In this document: positions 8,688 to 17,947 of the stretch, piece by piece
Layout: the number at the start of each line of letters is the position of its first letter
Numbering within the stretch: the stretch's first letter is position 1
Assembly (NCBI RefSeq): GCF_009737085.1
Contig: NZ_WOVL01000036.1
Coordinates: 1 to 48,493 of the forward strand
Length of the DNA stretch: 48,493 nt
Source: Paenibacillus sp. NEAU-GSW1
GTDB lineage: Bacteria; Bacillota; Bacilli; Paenibacillales; Paenibacillaceae
Direction of reading: 5' to 3'
The notes under the pieces: generated by a model
Told to the model about the DNA's origin: nothing
Database searches by the model: none
What the model saw: only the letters and a program-made list of their open reading frames with translations
Position numbers and translations under genes: made by a program

Positions 8688-9860
8688 CTACTCCTTTGCC
8701 GGTACTGGCGGTTTCATTGTCCAGCCCGCCCTGCGTATTTTTGCATCTATTGTCAATACCAATTCAATATCCGGAAAAACTTTATCCCACTTGCTTTCAA
8801 GCCTAATCCATTGCTTTGGATATTTTCGATGCACCGCATCGCCAAACCCGAAAATATCGGCACGAAGTTTCCTCGCTTTGTTGACGGCAGCCATGACTTC
8901 ACTGCGGATCGCATCGGCTTTACTTTGTTCAAGTGCCGCAATTTTTTCCGGCGTCGATAAATTTTCAGGGCACAACTGGCTGCCCAAAATGCCTTCTTCA
9001 TTTAGCTGAATCTTCATAATGATCTTATTACCCTTTATTTCAGGTACTATTTTACTGTCGGCCCGGATTATATTAAGGCTGGCTTTTCCTCCGCCGCCGG
9101 GACAATCCATTTCAATGATCCCTCTTTTCACCTCACCGATAACCCATAAAAGGCCGCGGGTTTCGGTTTTGTTCAATTGACCGGCCAGTTTGTCCTTTTT
9201 GAAAACAGCGGTACCCGAAATGAGAACCGTTCGTTTCTTTCCTTTCCCCGAAACCTCAATAAAAGGGGCGATCGGCGACGTGGTCTTGCTCATCAAGCGG
9301 GTCGAAAATTGTTTCAGATTGACCACGCTTGATTGGGATGCCTCAACCTGAGTTTCAATCAAATCGGCAATGTCCAGTGCCGGCATTTTTTCCAATTGGG
9401 GTTGAATTTCCAAGATTTCATCCGCTCTTCCTTGTGCGACAAGGATCCAAACGTTGAGACGGTTTTGATGTTGCTGCATAAAAAAATCAATCTGCTTTTG
9501 CATCCCTTCCTGAGCGATATTTCTGCTGAAGATAACAATTTGATTATGGGCGAAATATAATTTGCGGGGCGCCTTGTGATCCGTTCCCTGTACGGCGCTG
9601 TACACGGTATCACCAGTGCTTTTGAGATTCCAGTAGCTCCTATCGCCACCGCCGCCACCTGTCCCGCCTTCTTTTTTTTCCGTCGGTTTGAAAATTTGAG
9701 CGGTGAACTGTACATCCCCGCTGTGTTCTTGTTTATCCAATCCTACAGCCATCACAACGGAGAGTTCATCCACCTCTGTGCGGTTCCAGCAGCCGGTTGT
9801 ACTTAAAATCAGAGACGAGCAAACCACTATTTTTATAAGTAGGCCGATGCGGTGTATCAT
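8688..9860 (-). CDS. Ger(x)C family spore germination lipoprotein (GerAC)
   Basis: 390 aa from the ATG at 9860, which follows GGGGTG at 6-nt spacing; the longer frame from 9881 lacks this. It has a lipoprotein signal with lipobox STTGC (Cys24), then WNRTEVDELSVVMAVGLD, a classic GerAC opening. The C-terminal domain is typical (KARKLRADIFGFGDAVHRKYPKQW). The C subunit is an inner-membrane lipoprotein of the germinant receptor, needed for receptor assembly. A glycine run (GGTGGGGG) near residue 70 is unusual but lies in a surface loop region. Confidence 0.92.
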   Translation of the reverse strand: MIHRIGLLIKIVVCSSLILSTTGCWNRTEVDELSVVMAVGLDKQEHSGDVQFTAQIFKPTEKKEGGTGGGGGDRSYWNLKSTGDTVYSAVQGTDHKAPRKLYFAHNQIVIFSRNIAQEGMQKQIDFFMQQHQNRLNVWILVAQGRADEILEIQPQLEKMPALDIADLIETQVEASQSSVVNLKQFSTRLMSKTTSPIAPFIEVSGKGKKRTVLISGTAVFKKDKLAGQLNKTETRGLLWVIGEVKRGIIEMDCPGGGGKASLNIIRADSKIVPEIKGNKIIMKIQLNEEGILGSQLCPENLSTPEKIAALEQSKADAIRSEVMAAVNKARKLRADIFGFGDAVHRKYPKQWIRLESKWDKVFPDIELVLTIDAKIRRAGWTMKPPVPAKE

Positions 9861-9896
9861 GGATTGCACCCCGAATTCCAAAATATAATGTATTGT

Positions 9897-11477
9897 CTAT
9901 CCTTCCGTTCCATCCCCGTCTTCCGCATGCGGGGCGGTATCCAATCGGAATTCCTGCCGCTCGGGATCGTGCAGCGCTATCGTTCTGGGGCGGGTAAGCA
10001 TGGCCCAAATAGGGGCCCGGATAAAAGTATCTTTCAGATCACGAACGCTAAGCGGAGCTACGGGCGACAAATAAGGCGTTCCAAAAGACCTTAAAGATGC
10101 AAGATGGATAACAACTCCTAATAGTCCTATGGCAATGCCGAACCCGCCCATGAAACCGGCCAAAACCAGAAAAATATAACGCAGGATAACCTGTGAGTCG
10201 GTTTGGGCCGGAACCACGAAGCTGGAAACAGCCGTCAATGCAACCACGATAACCATAGGCGCGCCGATAAGACCGGCTGATACAGCAGCCTCGCCGATAA
10301 CTAAGGCGCCAACAATGCTGATCGCCGATCCCACGGGCCGTGGCAACCGAACCCCGGCTTCCCGGAGTATCTCAAATGCGACCAGCATCACGAGGGCTTC
10401 CAGCACAGCAGGAAAAGGAATCCCTTCACGCGAGGAAGCAAGCGTAAATAGCAGTGGGGTGGGAATCAATTCCTGATGAAATGTCGTTAACGCCACATAT
10501 ACCGCCGGAGCCAGAGTGCTGATCCCATAAGCTAAAAATCTCATCATTCTGATCAAGGATGCAAAATAGGGGCGGGAATAGTAATCTTCCGCACTTTGGA
10601 AGCTTTCAATAAGAACCATCGGAACGGTAAGTACGAAAGGCGTGCCGTCGACCATAATGGCGGCCCGTCCTTCCAGTAATTTTGCGGCAATGACGTCGGG
10701 CTTTTCACTATTGGCTATTGTAGAGAAAATGGAATAAGGAGCATCTTCTATAAATTGTTCGATATAGCCTGATTCCATAATGCCATCAGTATCAATTCTG
10801 TTTAAACGGCGTCTGATTTCTTCAATAAGCCGGGGATTTGCCAGATCTTTTAAATAAATGATACAAACGTCGGTTTTGGTTCTTCTGCCGAGCTTCATCG
10901 GTTCTATCTTTAAATCAGGGTTTTTGATTTTACGCCGCAGCAGAGCTGTATTGACTCTGAGGGTTTCGGAAAATCCTTCTCGGGGACCACGGACGACTGA
11001 TTCGGTGCTTGGTTCTTCTACGCCGCGCGAATCCCAGCCTTTCGTGTTAAGAATCAAAGCTTCATTCAAACCATGGATCAACAAAACTGTATCTCCGGAT
11101 AAGCATCCGTCAACCACATCGCTAATGGAGGAAACCTGTTCCACGCCTCCTACAGAGACCATACTTTTCCTGATTGTATCAATGCTAACAACCTCTTCAG
11201 TACCAGGGATGCCATACATCAACGGTTTGATTAAGCTTTCGTTAATCAATAGCTTATCCGACATACCTTCCACGTATAAAATAGCACCGCTTATTTGTCG
11301 ATTCCGGCCCATATTAAATTCTCGGATAACAATATCATTGCTTGTGCCGAATATTTCCTTTAACCGATCCAAATTAATGGTGAGTTCGTGCGAGAGGCTG
11401 GTTGATGATCCTAATTTGCCTTTTTTATCTAAGCTTCGGGTTTGTTGAAAAAATATTTTTTTGATCAATCGGATCAT
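9897..11477 (-). CDS. GerAA-type spore germination receptor subunit A
   Basis: 526 aa from the ATG at 11477, preceded by GGAGGAATGTG; the extension to 11525 is not supported. A soluble N-terminal part (about 1-290) includes IVIREFNMGR, ILYVEGMSDK and VRGPREGFSETLRVNTALLRRKI, the conserved GerA block. A C-terminal membrane part of four or five helices follows, with the motif GISTLAPAVYVALTTFHQELIPT. The A subunit partners GerAB and GerAC in the spore inner membrane. It is the first gene of the operon; GerAC starts 36 bp after it. Confidence 0.93.
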   Translation of the reverse strand: MIRLIKKIFFQQTRSLDKKGKLGSSTSLSHELTINLDRLKEIFGTSNDIVIREFNMGRNRQISGAILYVEGMSDKLLINESLIKPLMYGIPGTEEVVSIDTIRKSMVSVGGVEQVSSISDVVDGCLSGDTVLLIHGLNEALILNTKGWDSRGVEEPSTESVVRGPREGFSETLRVNTALLRRKIKNPDLKIEPMKLGRRTKTDVCIIYLKDLANPRLIEEIRRRLNRIDTDGIMESGYIEQFIEDAPYSIFSTIANSEKPDVIAAKLLEGRAAIMVDGTPFVLTVPMVLIESFQSAEDYYSRPYFASLIRMMRFLAYGISTLAPAVYVALTTFHQELIPTPLLFTLASSREGIPFPAVLEALVMLVAFEILREAGVRLPRPVGSAISIVGALVIGEAAVSAGLIGAPMVIVVALTAVSSFVVPAQTDSQVILRYIFLVLAGFMGGFGIAIGLLGVVIHLASLRSFGTPYLSPVAPLSVRDLKDTFIRAPIWAMLTRPRTIALHDPERQEFRLDTAPHAEDGDGTEG

Positions 11478-11653
11478 CACATTCCTCCAAATGCTAATAT
11501 TCCATAATATATACATTATTTCCATGTGGGTTAAAACTAATCAAAATCGAGAAATGGGACGGATCCATTAAACCTGATTGGCGGGACCTTATCGGCTTCA
11601 GCAGGCTGCTGACAACACAAATATCCCTAGCGTCGCGTCACACAAAGATCGGA

Positions 11654-11680
11654 CTGAAACGCTATCAAATATGCTATAAT
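11654..11680 (+). promoter_or_regulatory. Possible sigma-A promoter of the GH8 gene
   Basis: A perfect TATAAT (11675-11680) lies about 35 bp upstream of the GH8 start. The best -35-like sequence, CTGAAA (11654-11659), is at 15-nt spacing, so the -35 assignment is weak. Confidence 0.45.
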
Positions 11681-11715
11681 TTTAGCAAAGTTATAAGAAT
11701 GGAGGATTCTCTTAT

Positions 11716-12858
11716 ATGTCGGTTTTAAAACAAGGCGCTTTTTATACAGGTAAATACAGGAACCTGTTCAAGGAGATAGGCTATTCCGAAGAAGAGGTCG
11801 AAGCAAAACTTGAAAAGGCATGGTCTGAATTGTTTGACGAGGATTCGGATATGCGGATCTATTACCCCATGGGGGATGATAAAGGATATATACTCGATAC
11901 CGGCAATTTAGACGTCCGAACCGAAGGTATGTCATACGGAATGATGATGGCCGTTCAAATGAATAAAAAAGAGATGTTTGACCGGCTCTGGAATTTTTCC
12001 AATACATACATGCAGCATTCAGAAGGCCGATACAAAGATTACTTTGCTTGGCATTGCAAACCTGACGGCACCCGCATTTCCCAAGGCCCAGCTCCAGACG
12101 GGGAAGAATTTTTTGCAATGGCTTTATTCTTTGCCTCCAACCGTTGGGGCGATGGGCCTGAGCCTTATAATTATGCCGAACAAGCGAAAAAGATTTTGCG
12201 AGCATGCGTGCATCAAGGCGAAAATGGCTTAGGGGACCCGATGTGGGATCCGGCTACAAAATTGATTAAATTCATTCCGGAATCTCCTTTCAGCGATCCG
12301 TCCTATCATCTGCCTCATTTTTATGATTTGTTTGCGCTACAAGCAGACGATAAGGATCGGCCTTTTTGGAAAGAAGCCGCTGAGGCAAGCCGCGCTTACC
12401 TGCACAAAGCCTGTCATCCAGAAACTGGCCTCTCGCCCGAATATGCGGAATACGACGGAACGCCGGCGAAACCTCAGCCTCATGGCGATTTCGGCCATTT
12501 CTTCAGTGACGCTTACCGTGTGGCAGCCAATATCGGGTTGGATTGGGAATGGTTCCGTAGGGATCCGTGGCAAATTGGGCAATCGAACCGCCTTCAAGCG
12601 TTTTTCCGCGGAATCGATGTTGCCGACTACCGCAGATATACGATTGACGGTAAACCGTTCGAGGAACCCGCGCTTCATCCTATCGGTCTTCTGGCGACGA
12701 ACGCTATGGCTTCGCTGGCCGCAGACGGCCCAGACGCGCAGCATTTCGTCCGTCTCTTTTGGGAAACGCCGCTTCGCAGCGGCGAGCGCCGATATTATGA
12801 TAATTGTCTCTATTTCTTCAGCCTGCTAGCATTAAGCGGCAACTTCCGTATCTACTAA
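11716..12858 (+). CDS. GH8 reducing-end xylose-releasing exo-oligoxylanase (Rex)
   Basis: 380 aa, no signal peptide, so cytoplasmic. The sequence follows the Rex branch of glycoside hydrolase family 8: TGNLDVRTEGMSYGMM places the catalytic acid at E70, the same number as in the characterised Bacillus halodurans enzyme (family knowledge). GDFGHFFSDAYRV supplies the likely base near D265, and APDGEEFFAMAL the third acidic residue. Rex trims single xylose units from the reducing end of imported xylo-oligosaccharides. The start is well supported (GGAGG 9 nt upstream). The gene stands alone between the germination operon and a strong terminator, with no linked xylanase or transporter. Confidence 0.9.
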   Translation: MSVLKQGAFYTGKYRNLFKEIGYSEEEVEAKLEKAWSELFDEDSDMRIYYPMGDDKGYILDTGNLDVRTEGMSYGMMMAVQMNKKEMFDRLWNFSNTYMQHSEGRYKDYFAWHCKPDGTRISQGPAPDGEEFFAMALFFASNRWGDGPEPYNYAEQAKKILRACVHQGENGLGDPMWDPATKLIKFIPESPFSDPSYHLPHFYDLFALQADDKDRPFWKEAAEASRAYLHKACHPETGLSPEYAEYDGTPAKPQPHGDFGHFFSDAYRVAANIGLDWEWFRRDPWQIGQSNRLQAFFRGIDVADYRRYTIDGKPFEEPALHPIGLLATNAMASLAADGPDAQHFVRLFWETPLRSGERRYYDNCLYFFSLLALSGNFRIY

Positions 12859-12892
12859 GGCTATACACTTTAGTTTTTGCAGCAAATATGAA

Positions 12893-12937
12893 GAGGCAAA
12901 ATCCCCTTTCACTGCTTCCGGGAATTTTGCCTCTTTA
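12893..12937. terminator. Bidirectional terminator after the GH8 gene
   Basis: GAGGCAAAATCCC pairs with GGGAATTTTGCCTC (one bulged A), followed by TTTATT on the plus strand. It separates the GH8 gene from the converging ABC exporter operon and could serve both. Confidence 0.75.
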
Positions 12938-13003
12938 TTCGTAAATACAATTTCATCGGCAGTAATAACGACTAATAAAACTCAACAAAATGTACATTCT
13001 TTC

Positions 13004-13723
13004 TTAAGAATGAGATGAATCCAGCTTTCGTTTATGAAGCATGAACAGAAATAACGCAGCAATAATCACACCATATAGTAGCGATGCTCCAATTGCAGCT
13101 AGTTTACTAGAAAGCGTCGCAGCATCATAATCAAGCAGCACGTTTATTGTGCTATGTAATGGAGGCAGCAGAAGAATCGCGTTTTCTAAGCCTTCAGGCA
13201 ACATATTCTCAATTCCCTCTACGGAAATCGTAACGACAACGACAACACTTAACAATAAGAAAGACATGACTCGGGATCGGATAAATTTAGAACTGAACCA
13301 ACAAGCTAGTGCGACACCTAACCAGGATGAGGAGACATGATAAATAAAGGACATGCACAGCTCTTCAAAGCTGGCACTTCTATCAAATTTTTGAAATAAT
13401 GCAGGAAAAATCACTGCATATAACGCCAACGGGACGGAAAATAGCCAGCTATATAACAATTTAGAAATATACAGTTTAAGTAAACTTCCACTGTGCAACA
13501 TCGTTACAGATTCCTGATTCGCCGTTTCAATATCTATGACCGTATAACAGATAACCGCAGAAATAATAAATAAAAATGTAGTTGAGAACGCATAGCTTTC
13601 CATCACGGGATTTGGAACTACACTATACACAAATATGATACCTAGAACAAAGACAAATGTAGGCGGGCCATACCGATAAGAACGCATGTAGCAAGTATGT
13701 AGAAAGGACACCAGTGCAGTCAT
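13004..13723 (-). CDS. ABC-2 type transporter permease (second exporter)
   Basis: 239 aa with about six hydrophobic helices and no other recognised domain. The start overlaps the stop of the ATPase gene by 4 bp, so it is that ATPase's membrane partner. It is the last gene of a seven-gene run on this strand, and it is AT-rich by eye, like the rest of that run. Substrate unknown; the surrounding two-component system suggests a peptide or antimicrobial export or resistance role. Confidence 0.72.
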   Translation of the reverse strand: MTALVSFLHTCYMRSYRYGPPTFVFVLGIIFVYSVVPNPVMESYAFSTTFLFIISAVICYTVIDIETANQESVTMLHSGSLLKLYISKLLYSWLFSVPLALYAVIFPALFQKFDRSASFEELCMSFIYHVSSSWLGVALACWFSSKFIRSRVMSFLLLSVVVVVTISVEGIENMLPEGLENAILLLPPLHSTINVLLDYDAATLSSKLAAIGASLLYGVIIAALFLFMLHKRKLDSSHS

Positions 13724-14577
13724 TCATTCAGCTCCTTTCTTGACAGGCTGTTAATCTCTCCACCTTTGTGTATAAATTCGATTAAAAAGTCACGATAATC
13801 TTTCTTCATAATGGTGAACAGGAGATATCCATTATCGTATGTTTTCCAAGTAACGTCAGAAAATAAGCCTGAAAGACGATCTAGAGTCTCCTGGTCTACT
13901 GAACCTTCCAATTCGAAATAAGCAGTCGAATGATCTATTGAATGATCTGCATTATCCAACACTATTCGCCCTTGCCTGATCCAGTATGTCCTACACTCCA
14001 ATTGACGTGCTAGCAACGGATCATGAACAGCCGCAAGTATTGAAGTTCCTTGCGATTGTATTCTCTTCAATGCGCTAAGTAAATGCCCTATAGATTCTTT
14101 ATCTAATCCTGAAAACGGTTCATCCAGCACGAGTACATCTGGCGTCTTAATCATGGCTTGCATTAGGTTCGTTTTTTGCAACATTCCTTTAGAAAAATGA
14201 GTCATTTTCAACGTATTACTCTGTTCAAGACTAAAAAAATCGTGCAATTCACGAATGCGATTTTTTAGATCATTTTTCGGGATACCAGATATTCTCCCCA
14301 TGTGTGTCAGGTACTCCGTAGACGTCATCCTTAGTTTCGAGAGTCGGTCAGGCGTGTAGCCAATAACTAAATCAGAATGCTTCAGTAGCCTTTCACCCGA
14401 ACTTATTGGAATTAGCCCGCTTACAATTCGAAGCATCGTACTTTTTCCGGAACCATTGTTCCCCCTTATAATTATACAATCTCCTTTTTTAATCGTAAGA
14501 GAGACATCTGTTAACACATCTCTATTTCCATATTTTTTTGAAACTTCTTTAAGTGTTAATAATGCCTCCGTTGTCAT
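13720..14577 (-). CDS. ABC transporter ATP-binding protein (second exporter)
   Basis: 285 aa. Walker A is GNNGSGKST, a degenerate signature is HFSKGMLQKTNLMQAM, and Walker B is DVLVLDEPFSGLD, followed by the H-loop histidine in AAVHD. About 80 extra C-terminal residues form a small extra domain typical of ABC-2 exporter ATPases. It overlaps its permease by 4 bp. It lies 58 bp after the preceding permease, so co-transcription with the kinase/regulator module is likely. Start ATG at 14577. Confidence 0.88.
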   Translation of the reverse strand: MTTEALLTLKEVSKKYGNRDVLTDVSLTIKKGDCIIIRGNNGSGKSTMLRIVSGLIPISSGERLLKHSDLVIGYTPDRLSKLRMTSTEYLTHMGRISGIPKNDLKNRIRELHDFFSLEQSNTLKMTHFSKGMLQKTNLMQAMIKTPDVLVLDEPFSGLDKESIGHLLSALKRIQSQGTSILAAVHDPLLARQLECRTYWIRQGRIVLDNADHSIDHSTAYFELEGSVDQETLDRLSGLFSDVTWKTYDNGYLLFTIMKKDYRDFLIEFIHKGGEINSLSRKELNE

Positions 14578-14635
14578 TTGCGCACCACCTTAAAAAAATC
14601 ACTACCGTTATATTTGGAATTGATGAAACCTAAAC

Positions 14636-15394
14636 TTAGGCATCTCGTTTACGGTAAAATACAATAGCTACTGTAATAAAGATCAGTGTCCATAACATTG
14701 AAATGCCTGTCCCTTGCATGGGTGTAAGAACATTTATTTCATCAGAGGAAGGCAGCATGTACATATAATATCCTGCCGTATCCGGAAAATAATTTTTAAT
14801 ACTAGGCAGAACATCTCTCGACATTGGACTGACAATGAAATAATAACCAAGCAGTACCACTAACGCAGGAGTGGTTCGTCTTAATAAAGCGCCTATAGCT
14901 GCACTGAGAAGTGTGGTTAATGTTAGATAGGCTGTTGCCCCTACTAATGTTTTTATCATTGTGTCGGTTTCAAGCCCTACTGCTGTGTCTCTCATCATAA
15001 TAAAAGTATATAGTACACCTGATGCAGCAATAATAAAAGCCGCGGGAACGGTTATCATTGCTATTGCCAAATACTTGATGGATAGTTGAAACCCACGCCA
15101 AGGCATCGTAGTTAAAGTCGTTCGAATCTGTCCTCCATTATACTCCGAACAAGTAGCTACGACACCAAGAATAACGAACCCTGCTTGAAGATATCCCATA
15201 GAAGCAAGCCCTATATTCAGTATACTTTGTATCCCTGCTGCACCTTGTAGACCAATCGAAGCAAAAGCCTTGGCTAAAACTAAATTAAGAATGAAGGTGC
15301 CCATAACTGTGAGCCATGTCAATGGTAATGTTACTAATTTGTAGAGTTCAGCTCCAAGGATTAGTCTTATCTTTTTACTAGAATGGACACTCAT
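14636..15394 (-). CDS. ABC-2 permease subunit (LanG-like position)
   Basis: 252 aa, about six transmembrane helices; the N-terminal LGAELYKLVTLPLTWLTVMGT is typical of ABC-2 permeases that begin with a cytosolic helix before the first segment. The motif SEYNGGQIRTTLTTMPWR is the usual first cytoplasmic loop. It overlaps the preceding permease gene by 4 bp, so the two probably form a heterodimer with the upstream ATPase, as LanE/LanG do with LanF. Position and size fit, but sequence evidence for lantibiotic immunity is not specific. Confidence 0.78.
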   Translation of the reverse strand: MSVHSSKKIRLILGAELYKLVTLPLTWLTVMGTFILNLVLAKAFASIGLQGAAGIQSILNIGLASMGYLQAGFVILGVVATCSEYNGGQIRTTLTTMPWRGFQLSIKYLAIAMITVPAAFIIAASGVLYTFIMMRDTAVGLETDTMIKTLVGATAYLTLTTLLSAAIGALLRRTTPALVVLLGYYFIVSPMSRDVLPSIKNYFPDTAGYYMYMLPSSDEINVLTPMQGTGISMLWTLIFITVAIVFYRKRDA

Positions 15395-16140
15395 GACGCA
15401 ACGTCCCTTCTATGGAATACAATAGCTGCAGCAATGAAAAGAACGACTACCCAGGCAAACATGATTAAACCACCTGTGACTGGGGTGTGAAAGCTGTCGC
15501 TCATGCTCATAAACATATCCATGCCAGCCCTGTCTGGCAAGTATAACGCCAACTTTGTAACCTTGGAAAGCAGGAAACTAAAGGATACAAAGGATGTATT
15601 GATGATGAGCACAGCAAGCGGAATAATGCCATTTTTAGTTAGAACAGTAATCCCAAATGCTAAAAGAGCAGTGAATGTCCAGTAACAAACTGCACCGATA
15701 AGTTTAGACCATTCAAATGCAGGGGCATATTCACCAAGAATAAGATGCGTTGCTGGCACAGTTGTCATAATAGCAACCACACAAAGCAGTATGCTGATTA
15801 CGGTCACAGCGCCTGCTTTTGCCAGCAACAAATGAAGCCTTGATGAAACAGCAGTTAAACTTGTTGCAATCTGTTGTCCTCCGCCAGATTCACTGCTCTC
15901 TGTCAAATACTCACTGCTGACAGCAAGCACACCCAGAATAATGACACCTTGCACACCAAGACCTAATCCAATATAGCCAACTTCCGATAGCCGTGTGCTG
16001 ACTCCAGCAATAATCTCCTCTTTTTGTGCGATACAGTCCAAGGCAGCAATGACCGCTGGGGCAAATGCTCCAATAACAAAGGCAAGCCAAATGCCCGGCA
16101 GGGAGAACAATTTAGATAGTTCCGCGTTGAATGCTCTCAT
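15391..16140 (-). CDS. ABC-2 permease subunit (LanE-like position)
   Basis: 249 aa, about six transmembrane helices, with opening AFNAELSKLFSLPGIWLAFVIG and loop SEYLTESSESGGGQQIATSLTAV. It is paralogous in layout to the next permease; the genes overlap by 4 bp at both ends (with the ATPase and with the second permease). It probably forms the membrane channel of the first exporter. Substrate not determinable. Confidence 0.78.
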   Translation of the reverse strand: MRAFNAELSKLFSLPGIWLAFVIGAFAPAVIAALDCIAQKEEIIAGVSTRLSEVGYIGLGLGVQGVIILGVLAVSSEYLTESSESGGGQQIATSLTAVSSRLHLLLAKAGAVTVISILLCVVAIMTTVPATHLILGEYAPAFEWSKLIGAVCYWTFTALLAFGITVLTKNGIIPLAVLIINTSFVSFSFLLSKVTKLALYLPDRAGMDMFMSMSDSFHTPVTGGLIMFAWVVVLFIAAAIVFHRRDVAS

Positions 16141-16850
16141 ACAACATCACCTGTTTTGTCAGATGTCAGGGCAAAAAAGGCGTTCTCCAGCGTGGAATGG
16201 GTACCTATTACTTCATCCAATGTTCCATCTGCAACGATTTTTCCATCCTTAATAATCACCACATCATCAACAGTCTCTGCAAGCTCTCCAATTAGATGAC
16301 TCGATAATAGCACCGTGTTTCCAGCGTCAGCACGTTCACGTAAAAAGGTCCGAATCCAACGAATTCCTTCTGGGTCAAGCCCATTTACGGGTTCATCTAA
16401 AACCAATATGTTGGGATCACCCAGCAGTGCAGCCGCCATGCCAAGTCTCTTCCCCATACCAAGCGAATAATTCCCGACTCTTTTGTCAGCTGCATGAGTA
16501 AGACCAGCTATTTTCAGAACTTCCTCGACACGTGAACTAGACAATCCTGCGGCATGAGCAATCCAACGTAAATGGGCCCGTCCTGTTCGTCTACGATGAG
16601 CTCCGGATCCATCCAGTGCGGCACCTATTGTTGATAGAGGATTATGTAATTCTGCGAATGGCTTTCCATTAATTAGTGCACTCCCTGAAGTGGGGCGATC
16701 TAATCCAAGCAGGATGCGTAGTGTAGAACTTTTACCTGCCCCATTTGGACCTAAAAAACCAGTAACTCTACCCGGTTTAGCTTTAAAACTGACACCTGAT
16801 AATATTTCTTGCGTTCCGCGATATTTGACTAAGTTATTAATTGTAAGCAA
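16137..16850 (-). CDS. ABC transporter ATP-binding protein (LanF/BcrA-like)
   Basis: 237 aa from a TTG start at 16850, placed 8 nt after AAGGGAG; the frame is open to 16895 but lacks a better start. Walker A is GPNGAGKSS, signature YSLGMGKRLGMAAALLGDP, Walker B ILVLDEPVNGLDPEG, H-loop LLSSHLI. The wording LRWIAHAAGLSSSRVEEVL is close to ATPases of drug/peptide exporters found widely in Actinobacteria and Firmicutes. The gene begins about 90 bp after the histidine kinase stop, and its end overlaps the first permease. Confidence 0.9.
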   Translation of the reverse strand: MLTINNLVKYRGTQEILSGVSFKAKPGRVTGFLGPNGAGKSSTLRILLGLDRPTSGSALINGKPFAELHNPLSTIGAALDGSGAHRRRTGRAHLRWIAHAAGLSSSRVEEVLKIAGLTHAADKRVGNYSLGMGKRLGMAAALLGDPNILVLDEPVNGLDPEGIRWIRTFLRERADAGNTVLLSSHLIGELAETVDDVVIIKDGKIVADGTLDEVIGTHSTLENAFFALTSDKTGDVV

Positions 16851-16942
16851 CCATAACACTCCCTTTCTGTTATGGTTCCAATTATAAAGAAGCAAAGTTA
16901 CATCACAGCTATCATGTGGTTTAATTCTGGATTACCTTTAGG

Positions 16943-17947
16943 TTAAGCTCTGCCAACAGCTACTGTTGTGCCATTTTCATTTGATATAAAGTCCGCTTTC
17001 AGATTCATTTTTTTCAACATATAATCGCAAGTCGATAAACCAATCCCCGACCCACTCTTATAGGAAGAGTTATCCAAGCCTGGACCTCTGTCTGCAACAA
17101 TGATCTGTTCTTTCTCTACATCAACCACAATGTTTGCATATTTCCCCTCTGCTGCATGGCGAATGATATTCTGCAATAAATTATCCAGGACGCGTGTCAT
17201 CCAGGTAGGATCTGCTTCCCAATAAAAAGTCTCGTCTGCCGGTAAATCAACATCAAGCTGAATTTCTTTTTCTTCAAATACAGGATACCACGCAGCAGCA
17301 GATGCCCTTACTAAACGTCCAATATCTGTTGAAACGGGCCCAAAAGGATGTTTTTCTGATGTAAGCAATGTATAGGTAAGCAAATCATCCATTAGATCTC
17401 CGACTCTTGTAATCGTATGGTTGATTTCTGTTAACGAGTCTTGTCCTTCTAAACTCAAGGGTTCTTTATTTAATCTGGTAACATGTCCTCTCAAAATGGT
17501 AAGCGGCGTTCGCAAATCGTGAGATAAATTCGCAATGAGCCGATGTCGCAGTAATTCCTCTTCATATTCTCGCTTGCGGCTGTCTTCAAGCTGCTGAATC
17601 ATCCAATTAAAAGAGCTTCCTAACTGGTCTATTTCATCCATACGATCACTTTGAACCGATATTGGTTTAGGAAAATTTTCAGCTGAGAATGACATGACTT
17701 CCTGCAAGCGGGCGAGACGTTTTTGAAATTTCAAGAAGAACAGCCAAGATAATATAACAAATGCGGCAAAAATAAAACCAAACAAGAGCACGGTAACGTA
17801 AAATAGATATAACGTATTCATATCTTTTTCATTGCTGTCAGAAAACTCAACAAACGCACCGAAGAAAATAAGCACAATAGGAGGGAAGAAGATAAATAGA
17901 AAATGTACTTTTAGAAAACGACGAAATAAGGATCTATTCTGTTTCAT
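16943..17947 (-). CDS. Sensor histidine kinase, two-helix membrane type
   Basis: 334 aa. Two transmembrane helices (about 12-32 and 48-72) enclose a short extracellular loop of about 15 residues. A HAMP region follows, then the H box LIANLSHDLRTPL with H143, and an ATPase domain with N box DNLLQNIIRHA and the GSGIGLSTCDYML motif. The very short sensor loop resembles intramembrane-sensing kinases that answer to cell-envelope antibiotics, often through an ABC transporter. It overlaps the response regulator gene by 4 bp. Confidence 0.9.
   Translation of the reverse strand: MKQNRSLFRRFLKVHFLFIFFPPIVLIFFGAFVEFSDSNEKDMNTLYLFYVTVLLFGFIFAAFVILSWLFFLKFQKRLARLQEVMSFSAENFPKPISVQSDRMDEIDQLGSSFNWMIQQLEDSRKREYEEELLRHRLIANLSHDLRTPLTILRGHVTRLNKEPLSLEGQDSLTEINHTITRVGDLMDDLLTYTLLTSEKHPFGPVSTDIGRLVRASAAAWYPVFEEKEIQLDVDLPADETFYWEADPTWMTRVLDNLLQNIIRHAAEGKYANIVVDVEKEQIIVADRGPGLDNSSYKSGSGIGLSTCDYMLKKMNLKADFISNENGTTVAVGRA

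Noticed and set aside
12323..12829. 168-aa frame inside the GH8 gene
   Set aside because: The GH8 frame has catalytic residues at the expected positions; this is a shadow.
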